Source: Megamerina dolium
Lineage: Eukaryota > Arthropoda > Insecta > Diptera > Megamerinidae
Direction: 5' to 3'
Assembly: GCA_963854835.1 (NCBI GenBank)
Contig: OY978530.1
Coordinates: 11,744,109 to 11,808,108 of the forward strand
Length of the DNA: 64,000 nucleotides
Every line of letters starts with the position of its first letter. Within the stretch, counting starts at the first letter, position 1. The position numbers and the translations under genes were made by a program. The notes beneath the pieces were generated by a model. That model saw nothing but the letters and a program-made list of their open reading frames with translations. It ran no database searches and was not told the origin of the DNA. Positions 34,020-46,700 of this stretch are shown piece by piece.

Positions 34020-34450
34020 GTGTTAATATGGGATGTACACGTATTGGTTAGGAGCTACTTTCTCTTTCTACAAGACCTGTAAGATCTATTTTTTGCAGCC
34101 GGAGAGAGAGTTGAGAAGCGATGAACATTAGGAATAGAGTCATGCCGTGCTCTGTGAAGCAGTGAATTATGTTGCTTTCCACAGATACGGCATGAAAACT
34201 TGCTGCGGCACTTTGCAACGGTATGTGATGTTGCCAAGCAGTTGCTGGAAATTTTATATTAATGCACAAAGAGTATCCTCTCTTCAATTGTGCGTTTAGA
34301 GAACCTTGTACATCGTCGCAGCGGGTGCATGCCTCTACATGTGTATTTGTGTTCGCAGTATTCATCGAAGTAACAGTTTTAATGGTTGATGGAGAGTTAT
34401 CGGGACATTTCGGATACTGTCGATTATTCACTTGTGTCTGATCCGTAGTG
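34020..34450 (-). pseudogene. BEL/Pao gag zinc-knuckle fragment
   Basis: The minus strand has AKCRSKFSCRICGKQHNSLLHR (about 34140-34210), the C-terminal knuckle pattern of BEL Gag. Since a second knuckle region is present at 35075-35692, this is a fragment of another copy or a rearrangement. Confidence 0.6.
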
Positions 34451-34559
34451 TTTCAAGCATCGTGAGACGAACAGGGGAGATTAACGAAACTTATTCCAGT
34501 ATGGAATGAAGAAACTGGTCTATGTACTTGTGAGTTCGTGTAACGACCAGTAATTATCC

Positions 34560-36406
34560 ATCCAAAAACGGTGATTTGTGCCATCAAACTTCCAAGAATA
34601 CCTTTTTCACTCCTACGAGTACCAGTGAGGAGTACATATCAGCTCCTAATATTAAATCCACAGGGGAATTTCTGTGTAGATTTTCATCTGCTAATCGTAA
34701 ACTAGAGAGATCTTTACGTAAGTAAGCATATATCGAATGTGATGGGAGTTTTCCCGTAAGTTTCTCTAATACTATAGTATCAACTTCCAATGAAAAACTC
34801 GGGTCAATAGGAGATCCGATCACCAATAAACACTTTTTCGTTGGATGTGCCGCAAGTACCTCATTCATGCCGGTGACTTCAGTTCGAACATCACAAACAG
34901 AGAGGCGCAACCTGCTACGTAAGCGTTCTGACATGAAGGTCGCTCAGGAGCCTGAGTCGATTAAGGCACGGGCTTTAAATGTCTTGTTTTGGATGTCGGA
35001 TATATAACAGTGCAAGGAGCACTGTGGAATCTGCTGTTGGAGATTTTGCTGTATTCGAAGCTGTGTAGGAATTCTCAGTAGTCACAGCTCTCAGCTGGGA
35101 CGTTAACGACTGACAAGAACATCCACAAGATGTTGCAGCGGAAGTTGGCTTCACGAAGACTGCTCGATGAGTTTTCCAGTCTCTGAAGAAGGGAATGATG
35201 GCGTTTTCTGCAAAATGACCACGTGAACAAGCTCTTGCAGTTACTATAGTCGTGGAAGTTCGCGATGCCGTTTGTGCACAGGGTGTGCTTTCTCACGATA
35301 TTGTATCTCTCACCGATTGACAATTTAAGAACATCGGGACAATGACGAAGCGGGTGTGACTTTCGACACAATTGGCAATCACGATATGAAACGTTGACGT
35401 GATATGTGTTTACTTCTCGGGGGTTCACTGTAGGATTGTAGAATCGCTTGGGAGGATCATATCGACTGGGTTGTCCATTACGTGGCTGGCTGAATGGCCG
35501 AGGACCACTTCGTATATCTGAAACAGACTCCAGTGTCTGATAACTCTCTCCACTTCGTGTGTGAATTTCACATTTATCCTTCAACGATTGCTCCCATAGA
35601 CACAAGGTTGTATCGGGGCGTGTTGTTGAACATAAGTACACGAAAATCGCTTCCCAGTGACTCGCGTCAACGTTCAAAAGTTTCAAGTTCATTAATGGTG
35701 CGCTGCAAGCGCTTTAAATTGGGACCGGTTTCATTGGTAACCGATTGTATGCCGAAAAGTATCTTTAACTGTATATTTATAAGTATCCTCTTGTTTTCGT
35801 ACCTCTGTTCAAGATTATACCAAGCCAGCGCGAAGCCATCATCAGTCAGGGGAGTCGACTTACTCCATGGCTTTTTGGATTAAGTGGTACAATTTCTCTA
35901 CTGAGGATAACCGGGGGTTATTTCGGTATAGAGCCGTAAACATGTCTCTGAAGCTCGGCCAGGATACACAATCCCCGTAAAAACATTCTGTGTCACATGG
36001 CGGCAATTTAATAGGGGGAAATGAATATTCATTACTCTTTCAACGGGTGGAAGTGGAATTGCGGGAGAAGACGAAACTGCGGGAGGTGCCACTTCGGAAC
36101 TCAGCTCGTGAAGATGAGCGTTATTGCAGAGAGGCACCGGACATAAGAGGTTAGGCACTCTTTATATGCCTCTTTAATTCGACTAACGTCAACATCTTCA
36201 GCTATTTCCTCTGTCACGAGAGAGTGATATGCCCTTTTCCAATCACTCCATAAGGATTGGAATTGCTTTTTCTGTGCTTCCAAGATAAATTTTGTATGAT
36301 TTTCCGGATTGATGGCATGAAAATAGCCATCAAATTCAATAACCTCTTCCGCAGTAGCTCTGAAGAGCTTGAGATCTGACATTTTATTGTTAATTTGTAG
36401 AATCAC
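34560..36406 (-). pseudogene. BEL/Pao gag-protease remnant
   Basis: From right: N-terminal Gag at 36406-36101 (LWSDWKRAYHSLV), then a degraded middle. Next is a knuckle region near 35400-35200 (CQLCRKSHPLRHC and CRKRHHSLLQ-type motifs), then the DUF1758 aspartic protease C-terminal part at 34934-34584 (LRSRLRLSVCDVRTEV, VDLILGADMYSSL). Order and motifs fit one BEL/Pao element cut off after its protease. No LTR pair could be defined to the right. Confidence 0.75.
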
Positions 36407-37850
36407 CGAAGAAAAGTACGTGATACGTTTAAATACGAGAAAAATGCTCTCACAAACTACAAGACGGACTGCTGAATTGTGTCTGGTAAGAGATTAATGC
36501 AACTGACTGAGTCTTCCTCAGTAAAGTTAAGTGGAACCAGTGGGCAAACTTATGGGAGTACGATATTGAGCTTGTTTTATATTCATATTCGAGTCCGCTG
36601 AATTCTGAAATTGACGTAGGAGTACATAATATAAATTAATGTACAATCAATAAATTTCTCAATTGTAATAAGCAAGTATAGTATTTACGTATAGAATACA
36701 CGTATCCGATGTGTATGTTAATATTTCCGTGGAACCGAATAAAGGATTAGCAACCACTGTATAGTACTTTCCACAACTTTTTCTATATTATTTCGCACAA
36801 AAAATCAATTATATTGTGTTTATACGCACTGTAACAACTTTGAGTCGAGAGTGACTATTATCCTTACTGGGTATGTTTTCAATGGGAAATAGTATACAAT
36901 TGTTGTTGTTATTTTACTTCTAGTATAAAGCACAATGCAATTATATTTGTTGCTAATGTACAAAACCAAAAATAGGGAGAACGATATTTATTTATAATAT
37001 AGTACCGCTATACTTATAATCAAATGTAATTGAAGTCAATTCCTTTGTTACGATATATTGTTGTTAGTTTGTGAAACCAGATATTCTTCTTAATTTGTAA
37101 TTAGTGGGAATGTATGTATTTTTATGTACAAATTCAAAACAAAAAAGGCAAAAACAAGGGACCGCCTTCCCTTTTTTTATTGCTGTGATACACGATCGAT
37201 TTGTCTTAACTCTCGTAGAGAGATTCGTGATGGTATGAGAGGGAGATCTGAGAGGGAGTATCACTTGACGCAACAACAAATATAATGATTAGTACTGCAG
37301 ATGAGATTTGTGGATGGGATTTAAACTCAAATGAATGTACATACATATACGTATTTCTCAAGAAAGAGCGGGCGAATATAAAAACAAAAAACAAGTGTTT
37401 TGATCCAAATTTTTATGATTTTATGATTTTATGGTAACAGGGAGTATACATATACGTATCGGGTGTATGCAATTTACGTGTGTATGGATTATGTAAGCAA
37501 TCACATACGCTTGGAGAGATATATGTATGTGGGTACATAAAATGCATGGAATGCACGTACCTGAGGTGGCAAGATTTGCTTACCAATCGTTGCGAGCCTA
37601 TCCGGCTCGAAGGACCAATGTTTCAGCGGGAAGCGAGTGAATGCCGGTGGGCTTGCTGCTATGCGGTGCACTTGCCTGAATGTTGTGTTGGTGGTATGGC
37701 GGCATCTATTGATGTGGTTGTGGTAGTTGTTGTTAATATTACACACTGGTATGCCACTTTCTTTTTATTATTCAATATTCAAGATGTTTAAACTTTATTA
37801 AAATTATTTAAAATTAAATATATATATAATTATAATCGGGCAGGGTGCCG
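36407..37850. other. No recognised gene; possible BEL 5' LTR region
   Basis: AT-rich DNA where the 5' LTR of the BEL remnant would be expected. I cannot set LTR edges without a second copy. A more GC-rich patch at 37560-37690 is open on both strands but matches nothing I know. Confidence 0.4.
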
Positions 37851-38064
37851 TGCGTTCGCCTTTTGATCTGTAGGTCGTGGTTCAATCCCCGGCTGATGCA
37901 TAACAAATATAATATCGATAAGATTTTTCTTTCGAATGGTACCCACCTGTCGGCAAGCAATTGGCAATTCTTCCGACAGTAACAACTTGCTGTTACTGTC
38001 GGAAGTTAAAATAAGTGGGTCCCTTCTAATACTGTCCAAATTTAAGACGCACAACAGTGATGAA
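37851..38064 (+). mobile_element. SINE copy 4, internally deleted with a fold-back
   Basis: The tRNA-like head (CTGTAGGTCGTGGTTCAATC at 37869-37888) and body up to TTCCGACAGTAACAACTTGC match SINE copy 1. Then a perfect inverted copy of the preceding 15 bases replaces about 70 bp, and the SINE resumes at TTAAAATAAGTGGGTCCC. The A-box region is shortened too. Confidence 0.82.
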
Positions 38065-38069
38065 TCTGC

Positions 38070-40450
38070 GAGTATTTTTATATGATTCAAAAAGATGGTT
38101 GTATTGGAGGATGTTATTTGTTGCCTCGGAGGGCTGTATAGTGCTATAAGCGAAATCTTATTATTTATATCAAGTGTCACAGTGGTAGCTTGGAATATAT
38201 TCGAACTGATTTTCTCTTCTTCGAAGTGTCTCAAGCCTTTCCTGATTATTACGACACTTCCCCTCGAGCACTATTGTTTGTATGTATAGTATAATATATT
38301 TCATAATTTCTAAATTTAATGTAGAATTTTCTTGTAAAATGTGTCTCAGCGATTAGGCACACATCTATTTTCTCTGCACTAAGTACAAAGTCTAATTCAT
38401 TTTTACTTTTGATCAGTCCGTTCGCATTCCATAGCATGACCTTTAAGAATTTAGACATGCTACAAGTCATTTAACTTCGTTTCTAATATCTATAGGCGCG
38501 TTTAAAGTGATTTGTTAAAGTTCTCTTGCACTGTAATTTCCGCAAGTATCTGTAATAGCAAATTAATTTTATTTGTATTTTAAGTCTCGTCTTTATGAAC
38601 CTCCGAGTAAGACTTTTATTACTTTTTAGATGTTTTTTTTATGCATTGAGGGCACGTCATCATTTGGCATGGTTGTTTGTTTTTGCTGGTTTGTACTTTC
38701 AGTAGTTCTTTCACGATTCTGCTTAACTTCATCTTTCAGACCTATGGTTTGATTTCTTACCATTTGTAGCTCTTTAGCTACCCCACAATCCTTGTAAATA
38801 GCTGGGTGGGATTCTTCGCAGTTAACGCATTTTGGATTTTCATCTGTTGCTTTAGTACATTCAACAGACTTACGCTTGCCGGGGAATTTACCACATCTAG
38901 TTGGTACAGTAGTTTTTAATGTGATCAAAAGATTGACATACTTTGCATTGCGGTATCAATTATGGTAGTCTTACAGGCTCAATTATTGACTTCAATATTG
39001 CTTTTAACTCTTTTAACTTAAATGTTGACAACGGCTGCGCCTCAAATGATTCATACTCTCTCCAACATATCGGCCGGTGTCTCACGAACAAATTCTTCAA
39101 TATTGGCTTTCAGTGCATCAATCGTTGCGGGCTTGTCGCTATAGACATGGGCCTTAACATAGCCCCATAAAAAATAGTCTAAAGGCGTTAAATCGCATGA
39201 TCTAAGCGTCCAATTGACCGGCCCCCAACGTGAAATAAACTGTTCACAGAACTCGCCTCTCAATTGGGCAATTCTTTGTTTGTAATCATCGCACGGTAGC
39301 GCTCGCCATTCACAGTAACGTTACTGCCTTCGTCGTCTTTGAAAAAGTACGGTCCAATGATGCCACCGGCTCATAATCCTTACCAAACAGTGCATTTTTG
39401 GGATGCATTGGCAGTTCTTGCAATGCTTCTGGCTGCTCTTCATACGAAATACGGCAATTTTGATTGTTCACGTATACATTCAAACAGAAATGAGCTTTGT
39501 GTACGATGCACTTTCTTAACTGAGCATGAATTTTAATAATAAAATTCAATAATCTGTTCGTTTGTAAGTCAATTCATAATTAAATTATAAATCAGACTGA
39601 ACATGTTTGACAGTATCATGTTACACGAAATCAGCTAAACTGCCAAAAACAGTGTTGCTAAAAAGAAAGTTGCCAAAAAATCACCCTATACATCGGAACT
39701 TAAAATAAACATATCCATAGGTTTCTTCGTTTTTCAGCTCAGTTTTTTTATAGCATTCAATGCATTAAAACCTTGGGATTTTAGGTCCTCAATAATAGCT
39801 TTACATTTATGATGTAAGTTTTTAACTAGTACTCGAATAGGTCTCGTTTGTTTATTTTCATAGCTATGCCAAGAAGTTTTAATTTCAGAGAGAAATTTTG
39901 TTATTATTATCCTCAGAGTCTAAAGTATTAACTTTATATATATTGTTATTTAGCAGCTTAATAAAAAACTCTTTGCTTGCCTCTTGTTTCACGATTTCGT
40001 ATAGATTTTGGTAATCACATTCACTAGTCACCATAATGGGAGGTGGGCGAATGGTTTTATTTTCAATATTTACTGTTTGCTTAAAATTCTTTTCTAGATT
40101 TTGTGTTAATTTATTTATTTCAGGTGAGGATTCTGCTTTGTATTTTTTACTGGGCCTCTTTTTTTGTAAGATCCAGCCCGTTTCTCGGGAGAGCTCTTCT
40201 TCGTCAATTTCATAAACTACATTTCTCGTGTCCTTCTGAATTCTATCTGAAACATGGTTCAAATGAGAAGCCAAATGGTTTTCTCTTAATTTTGCATTCT
40301 ATAATAAAAGCTCACTTCGTTTTGTAAATGTGTGCAGAACTTTTCTAGATTTTGAAATTTTTCTTCTAATGACAGTTTATTCGTTTTTTCCAGGATTGCA
40401 GTAGAATTTGCATTTCGCTGACTGAAGACGCTCATTGTCTTCCTAATATA
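38070..40450 (-). pseudogene. Second Jockey-like element (J2) remnant: ORF1 and endonuclease
   Basis: On the minus strand an ORF1 starts near 40434 (MSVFSQRNA), continues at 40274-39885 (VYEIDEEELSRETGWILQKK) and 39880-39700, is interrupted by the Tc1/mariner-type element (39046-39688), and resumes at 38990-38630 with knuckle-like CKVCQSFDHIKNYC and CVNCEESHPAIYKDC. The endonuclease starts at 38450 (VMLWNANGLIKSKNELDF, AETHFT) and runs to ISLIALYSPPRQQ near 38140. It is truncated before the reverse transcriptase, where the SINE copy 4 sequence is joined. Confidence 0.75.
39046..39688 (-). pseudogene. Tc1/mariner-superfamily transposase fragment inserted in J2
   Basis: Minus-strand frames give NVYVNNQNCRISYEEQPEAL, then in another frame GGIIGPYFFKDDEGSN, and then RGEFCEQFISRWGPVNWTLR followed by CDLTPLDYFLWGYVKAHVYS. 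The region between them that should carry a catalytic Asp (QQDGA-type motif) is deleted at about 39255. The right end reads TATAGGGTGATTTTTTGGCA on the minus strand, a plausible terminus. This is a widespread dipteran DDE family; exact family is uncertain. Confidence 0.72.
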
Positions 40451-40942
40451 GATTCACGTAAGTACGTTATTGATGTTTGGCTATTAGTTTTATTTTGCTT
40501 TGATTCATTTGCTAGAGTAGTTTAATTTTTCCTGGAGAAGGTGACATTGTTGAACCATAATTTTGGGCTTGATTCAAAAGTCGATAAAGTTGTGTATGTT
40601 AATATTTTATTTGAGGGCTGCTAGATTTGACATCTGAGGAAATAAACAAAGTTACTGCTGCAGCTGACAGTTTGTTTTGTTTTTATTTTTATGTATAGTA
40701 TATATGTACAATTATACTATATACAATTTTGTTATGTGTTTACTGGTTTGCAAATTTGACGACAAGTCCTCAGCGCTGGAATCAAAGAGACCAACACCAA
40801 TACCGGCAGTCAACGGTACAGAGTTATCATATGGTACGGACACGATTTACAAGTATCACTTAGTAATATCCTGTTTTTACAGAAATTTTTCGAAACGATT
40901 TTAAAACACGTTTGACACTTCCCAAATTTCACTCATCATGTT

Positions 40943-41185
40943 ATGTCCATGGCAGACAATTATTTAATAGTTTTTAATGACTGCGAAATCAAAATTAGAG
41001 ATGAAATATACACTAACCACAAAGAGACAGTACAGGATAGGTATTTCTATCCTAGTGACAAAATAATAAATAAGACTGGAATATCACAAATCCAATTTAA
41101 TAAAGTTGTACCAAAACCATATTCGAATATTGAAGAAATAAAAGAGTTAAATTACCTCATAATTGAAGCGCAACATTTATTTTAA
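40943..41185 (+). other. Unassigned open frame
   Basis: About 80 codons with good complexity: DNYLIVFNDCEIKIRDEIYT, then NKTGISQIQFNKVV and IEEIKELNYLIIEAQHLF. It looks like real protein sequence, not translated AT-rich DNA. The style faintly recalls envelope-like proteins of insect LTR elements, but I do not recognise it and no retroelement neighbours support that. It could be part of a decayed repeat. Confidence 0.35.
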
Positions 41186-42560
41186 ATATAATAAAATTTA
41201 TATTTATGTTGATTTATTTAACGAAAAATAATACGAAAATAATAAATATTATTTATAGCAGAGCAGATCCAAGAGGAACCCACCATTACTCGTAACAAGA
41301 AAGGGACTGATATTTTAAATAATTATAAAAAAAATTACAACTTACAGAGGGGGAAAGCATAGTGTTCATGCGTATTAAGACATCTGTTGTTGTCATTAAA
41401 ACAAAAGTATAGAATGTAAGAATAGAGGATACATCCAAAACAATATTTTTATCAAACAGACAAATAGATTAAACAAGGAACATTAATTATAAATAAGTAA
41501 ATATAAATATATGTATATCTAAATAGGAAAATTTAACTATATAAAACACATATGTACATATATATAAGTGATCTATAATTGTAAAGATTGCTGGTGATTC
41601 CTCTCCACGGACAAGAGAGCAGATGCCAACGCAGCAACATTAGTAGCCTTAACAACAGTAACAACCACAAAAATGATGACACAAAACTATCCTTGAGACA
41701 GCAAAATAAAAGAAATAAACCTAGAACAGAGAAGTGGCAGGCCCTGTCAACGAGCACCCTTAATAATAAAAAACTCATCAAAGAAAAAATAATCAAACAC
41801 CAACTTTGGCGTGCTTGATCAGCGCGACATCGACATACAAAAAGCCAACAAAACACCGCCACATGCAGCATCAACAATACCATTAGTAACAATTTCTTTT
41901 GACGCTCATCAGAAGAAAATGATAATCAACAGAACCAAAATTAAATATTCATTATTGCTCCAATAGTTAAACAATTAGACCAGGAGTACTAAATTTCACA
42001 TCGACAATATTGCTTAGTAGTGCGGCACACACAAAAACCACCCTGCAAGGTATTGTTCATACCATAGAAAACCTAGATCTGAAACTCACTCTCCCGTTCA
42101 GAGAATTTCCATTTCTATATGTATTTATTCACACGCATTCTGCCCGTGAGCTCACCACCTATTGTTGTTTACTCTCTGGCTATTTTTGGCTACAGGTCAG
42201 CGTTGTCTTTTCACATACCCTTTCAACTTAAAATTGTAATAGTAAAAAGATATGAAAAGTAGTAGAAAAGTAGTTGTAATATATTAGTATATATGCAATC
42301 CAACACAATTAATTTTACGGAATAATAAAATAATATGCCAAATAAACACAAACCAGTTACAACTTTTACTGTTTTACGCCATATTTCACTAAAATTCTAC
42401 AATTATGAAAAATCAGAAAACATTTAGTACTATTATAAAAAGCCTATTTTCCCACCTGTGAGAATCGTAACACAACATTAATGGTGAATGGATTTTACTG
42501 CATTGTTGCATTCATATTAAAATTTATCCATAAATTTATAAAAATATGTATTAAAATTAC

Positions 42561-42940
42561 TGCAAAAAATGTATATCATTTAGCATTTACTAGTTTTACA
42601 TGTAAATAAGTTCGTATGTGTAAAATATTATTAAAATTTTACAGTTAGAAACACAACCTTGTGCATCATTAAATTCATTTCACCATACATTTGACATTTC
42701 TTTGAAGTTTTTATTTCTGTTTACATAGATTTCGGTATACTTAGGAAATATATTATTATATTTGCAAAAAAATGTATATCATTTAGCATTTACTAGTTTT
42801 ACATGTAAATAAGTTCGTATGTGTAAAATATTATTAAAATTTTACAGTTAGAAACACAACCTTGTGCATCATTAAATTCATTTCACCATACATTTGACAT
42901 TTCTTTGAAGTTTTTATTTCTGTTTACATAGATTTCGGTA
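42561..42940. repeat. Direct duplication, about 177 bp, period 203
   Basis: 42561-42737 and 42763-42940 are essentially identical (one extra A in the A run of the second copy), from TGCAAAAAATGTATATC to GATTTCGGTA. A 25-bp spacer separates them. The near-perfect identity implies a recent event or an assembly artefact. Confidence 0.93.
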
Positions 42941-43797
42941 AGTGTGCATATTTATTTATTTAACTAAAAAGAAATCTATCTATTTATATCACAGATTTTC
43001 AAGCGTATTTACACAATTGATGTGGTAAAACACAATTTACTGCTATGTGACTGGACGAGAGACTGATTTGATAGCTGTGAGTTGCAGTGTTGGTGAGTGG
43101 TTTCTATTTGTTAGCTATGTATGTATTTGTGAAGAAAATTATTTAATTTCTTATGCACAAAAGATCTTTTAGGTCGCAGTGCATAATAGCCTTTACAATA
43201 ATAATTTAATCTCTTTATTTTTTGTAGAACAATGTCACAGATTTACATCGATATTAGCATACTTACTGTCTATTTTCACCCCTTAAAATGGGCTCATTAC
43301 CAAAATTGACGTTTTTTCCAATTTAATTCTTGAATGTATATGTAATATAAATAAGTGATATAAATTACATATGAAGAAAAAAATTAAGCTTACACTGTGT
43401 TAAATATGCTTGCATATCGGGTTTGCCGTGAAAATATATATGTGTAGTATTTAATATATTTTTATATTAACATAAAAGCGAAGAAGCTCCTTAAAAAATG
43501 AAGCATTTCGGAAAGTGGTTAATTTCTTTACAACAATTTTAACTCCTAGCATTGAGGAGTTAAACAAAAATTAACTGATTAATTAACTCGTATGTTCGTT
43601 AGTACATGCTTTCTATGTGTTTGACACATGAAGAAGTTGTAAAAGTTCCTAAAATTTTAAGTGTACTTTAAACCATTATACTAATGGTGTAGAATACCTA
43701 AATTCAGTTATGTTGCAATTTCCACACCACCATAGAGGTATACAACATGGCTCGTTACCGCTTTTTTTTGTGTTCGGTTTCCTTGTATGCCTATTGC

Positions 43798-46700
43798 CTT
43801 CCTTCCTTCCTTATGTGGCCATAACAACCGAATATCGATTTAGGCCGAAAATAACATGCTTCGCCAGCCATCTCTGTTCTTCGCTAGCTGGCGCCAGTTA
43901 GAAATTCCAAGCGCCGTCAGGTTCTCCAGTACTTGGTCTTTCCACCTGAGGTTTGGTCTTCCTCTTCTGCGTCGTCCTCCAGCGGGTTCCGAATATAACA
44001 CCTCCTTAGCTGGAGCGTGTTCTTCCATTCGCTCGACATGACCTAGCCAGCGCAGCCGCTGGATTTTGATGCGCTTTACTATGTCAATATCGGCATACAG
44101 CTCGTACAGCTCATGGTTGTACCTTATTCGGTACTCGCCACCAACGCAAATAGGTCCAAAGATCTTACGTAGGACTTTTCTCTCGAAAACTCCAAGCATT
44201 CGCTCATCCGAGGTGGAAATTGTCCAGGCTTCAGCGCCATATGTTAGGACAGGCATGATGAGAGACTTGTAGAGTGGAGTTTTCGTTCTTCGAGAGAGGG
44301 CTCGACTTCTCAATTGCTTACTCAGCCCAAAGTAACACCTGTTAGCAAGAGTTATCCTACGCATGATCTCCAAGCTGACGTCATTACTACTGTTAATGCT
44401 GGTTCCAAGATAGACAAAGTCCCTTACTACTTCAAAAGCGTAGTTGTCAACAGTGACGTGGTGTCCAAGACGCCGGGACTCTTTGTTTGTTGACACTAGA
44501 TACTTCGTCTTGCCCTCGTTCACCGTGAGACCCATCCGACGCGACTCTCTTTCCAACTCTGAGAATGCTGCACTGACTGCTCGCGTGTTCATGCCGATTA
44601 TGTCAATATCGTCGGCATACGCTAACAGCATGACACTTTTGTTGAAGATAGTGCCATTATGTCGTAGATCAGCAGCTCGTATTATTTTCTCCATAATAAG
44701 ATTGAAGAAGTCGCACGATAACGAATCACCTTGTCTGAAACCCCGTTCGGTATTAAACGGTGTGGAGAGGTCCTTCCCAATTTTCACTGCACAACAGGAG
44801 TTATGCAGTGTCATTCTACAAAGTCGAATGAGCTTTGCAGGAATACCGAACTAAGGCATTCTTGTGTACCTTTCGACAGTCCCTTATTGGACTGCCGAAA
44901 GCGGCTTTATAATTAACAAATAGGTGGTGTGTGTCGATCTGTTTTTCTTGGGTCTTCTCCAGGATTTGGCGCAGTGTGAAAATCTGGTCGATGGTGGATT
45001 TACCAGGTCTGAAGCCACACTGATAAGGTACGATCAGGTTGTTGAGCATAGGCTTTAACCTTTCACACAGTATGCTCGATAGAACCTTGTATGCGACTCT
45101 CAGGAGACTTATTCCACGGTAGTGGGCGCAAATTGTGGGGTCATCTTTTTTATGTACAGGACAGAGAACACTGAGCCTCCAATCATCAGGCATGCTTTCA
45201 TCCGACCATATTCTGCTTATGAGCTGGTGCATGCAGGCGAGCAGCTCATCGCCTCCGGTCTTAAACAACTCGGCAGGCAGGCCGAGTTGTTTAAGGCCGT
45301 TTCAACCTCGTCATAGTCGGGTGGTGGAATATCAACACCATCATCTGTAATTGGGGTTATCGGGCAAACTCCTCCGCTGGCGGAATTGTTCGTAGCATCG
45401 CCATTCAGTAACGTGGAGAAGTGTTCCCTCCATAGGCTCAGTACACTCTGGACATCCGTAACCAGATTCCCATTTCCATCACGACAAGAAGAGGCTCCGG
45501 GATTTAAAGTCTCATTTTTCGAGTCTCATTCTTGTCGGTACACATCTCTATCTCCTCATACTCGCGTCTTTCCAACTCCCTCTTCTTGCGCCTGAAAAGA
45601 CGTCTCTCTGCACTCCTTTTCTCTCTGTACCGCTCCTTAACAGCTCGCGTTGCGCCTGCACGCCGGGTTTTTCTGTAGGCGGCGTCTTTCTCTGCGGTAG
45701 CGTCGCGACACTCCTGATCATACCACTCATTCCTCAGAGGCCGGTAGTAACCGATTACCTCCTCGGCAGCAGTAGTCATGGAGTGGGATATATGTGTGCA
45801 CCGAGCGCATGTATCATCAAGTTGGGGAGTGTTCTGCATAAGCAGATCCGATAGTCGAGTGGAAAATGCATCTGCTGTCTCTGGTGATCGCAGCTTACTG
45901 AAGTCGAGCTTTCTCTGTGTGGGACTTCTCTTGTTATTTGCAACACATAAGCGTGTGCGCACCTTAGCTGCAGCAAAGTAGTGATTCGAGTCGATGTTGG
46001 CCCCACGGATCGATTTCATGTCCATCACACTGGAAGCATGCCTTCCGTCAATCACCACATGATCAATTTGGTTTCTTGTACGTTGATCTGGAGACAGCCA
46101 TGTCGCTTTGTGGATGTCGAGATGCTGGAATCTGGTACCTCCAATTACCATGTTTCGTGCTGCGGCGAAGTCGATCAGCCTCATTCCGTTATCGGAGGTG
46201 TTCTCGTGGAGGCTGAATTTTCCGACAGTTGGACCAAAGGTACCTTCCTTGCCCACTCTGGCATTAAAGTCGCCAAGCACGATTTTGATATCGTGGCGGG
46301 GGCAGCGGTCATAAACTTCTTCGAGGCGCTGAAAGAAGCTCTCCTTGGTCACATTGTCCTTCTCATCCGTCGGAGCGTGGGCACATATGTCTGATATTGG
46401 AGAATTTTGCCTTGATGCGGATTGTGGCCAGCCGTTCGTTCACAGGCGTGAACTGTGAGACAAGATGTCGTAGTCTCTTGCTGACCAAAAATCCACATCC
46501 TAATTCGAGCCTTTCACATTGGCAACTGTAGTAGATGTCACAGGACGCTCTTTTAGAGCAGCCCTGTCCTGTCCATCGCATTTCCTGGAGAGCGATGTAT
46601 TTTTCGTATTTTTCGAGAACATCAACCAGCTGGATAGAGGCACCCTCCCTATAAAGGGACCGGACATTCCAGGTGCATATCCGTAAATCATTGTCATTTT

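Larger units (their letters stand above)
40451..43783. other. Long AT-rich stretch without recognised genes
   Basis: It contains one unassigned open frame (40943-41185) and a 178-bp direct duplication (42561-42940), described separately. The rest has no domain motifs, no transposon termini and no splice-bounded exon I can support. It is the best candidate for intergenic or intronic host DNA. Confidence 0.45.

Noticed and set aside
37480..37791. 103-codon plus-strand frame
   Set aside because: A GC-richer patch open on both strands, but no domain, splice site or transposon motif could be recognised.
41533..41892. Leucine-rich membrane protein frame on the minus strand
   Set aside because: The hydrophobic translation comes from AAC/ACA-rich plus-strand DNA; no start context, splice sites or neighbours support it.
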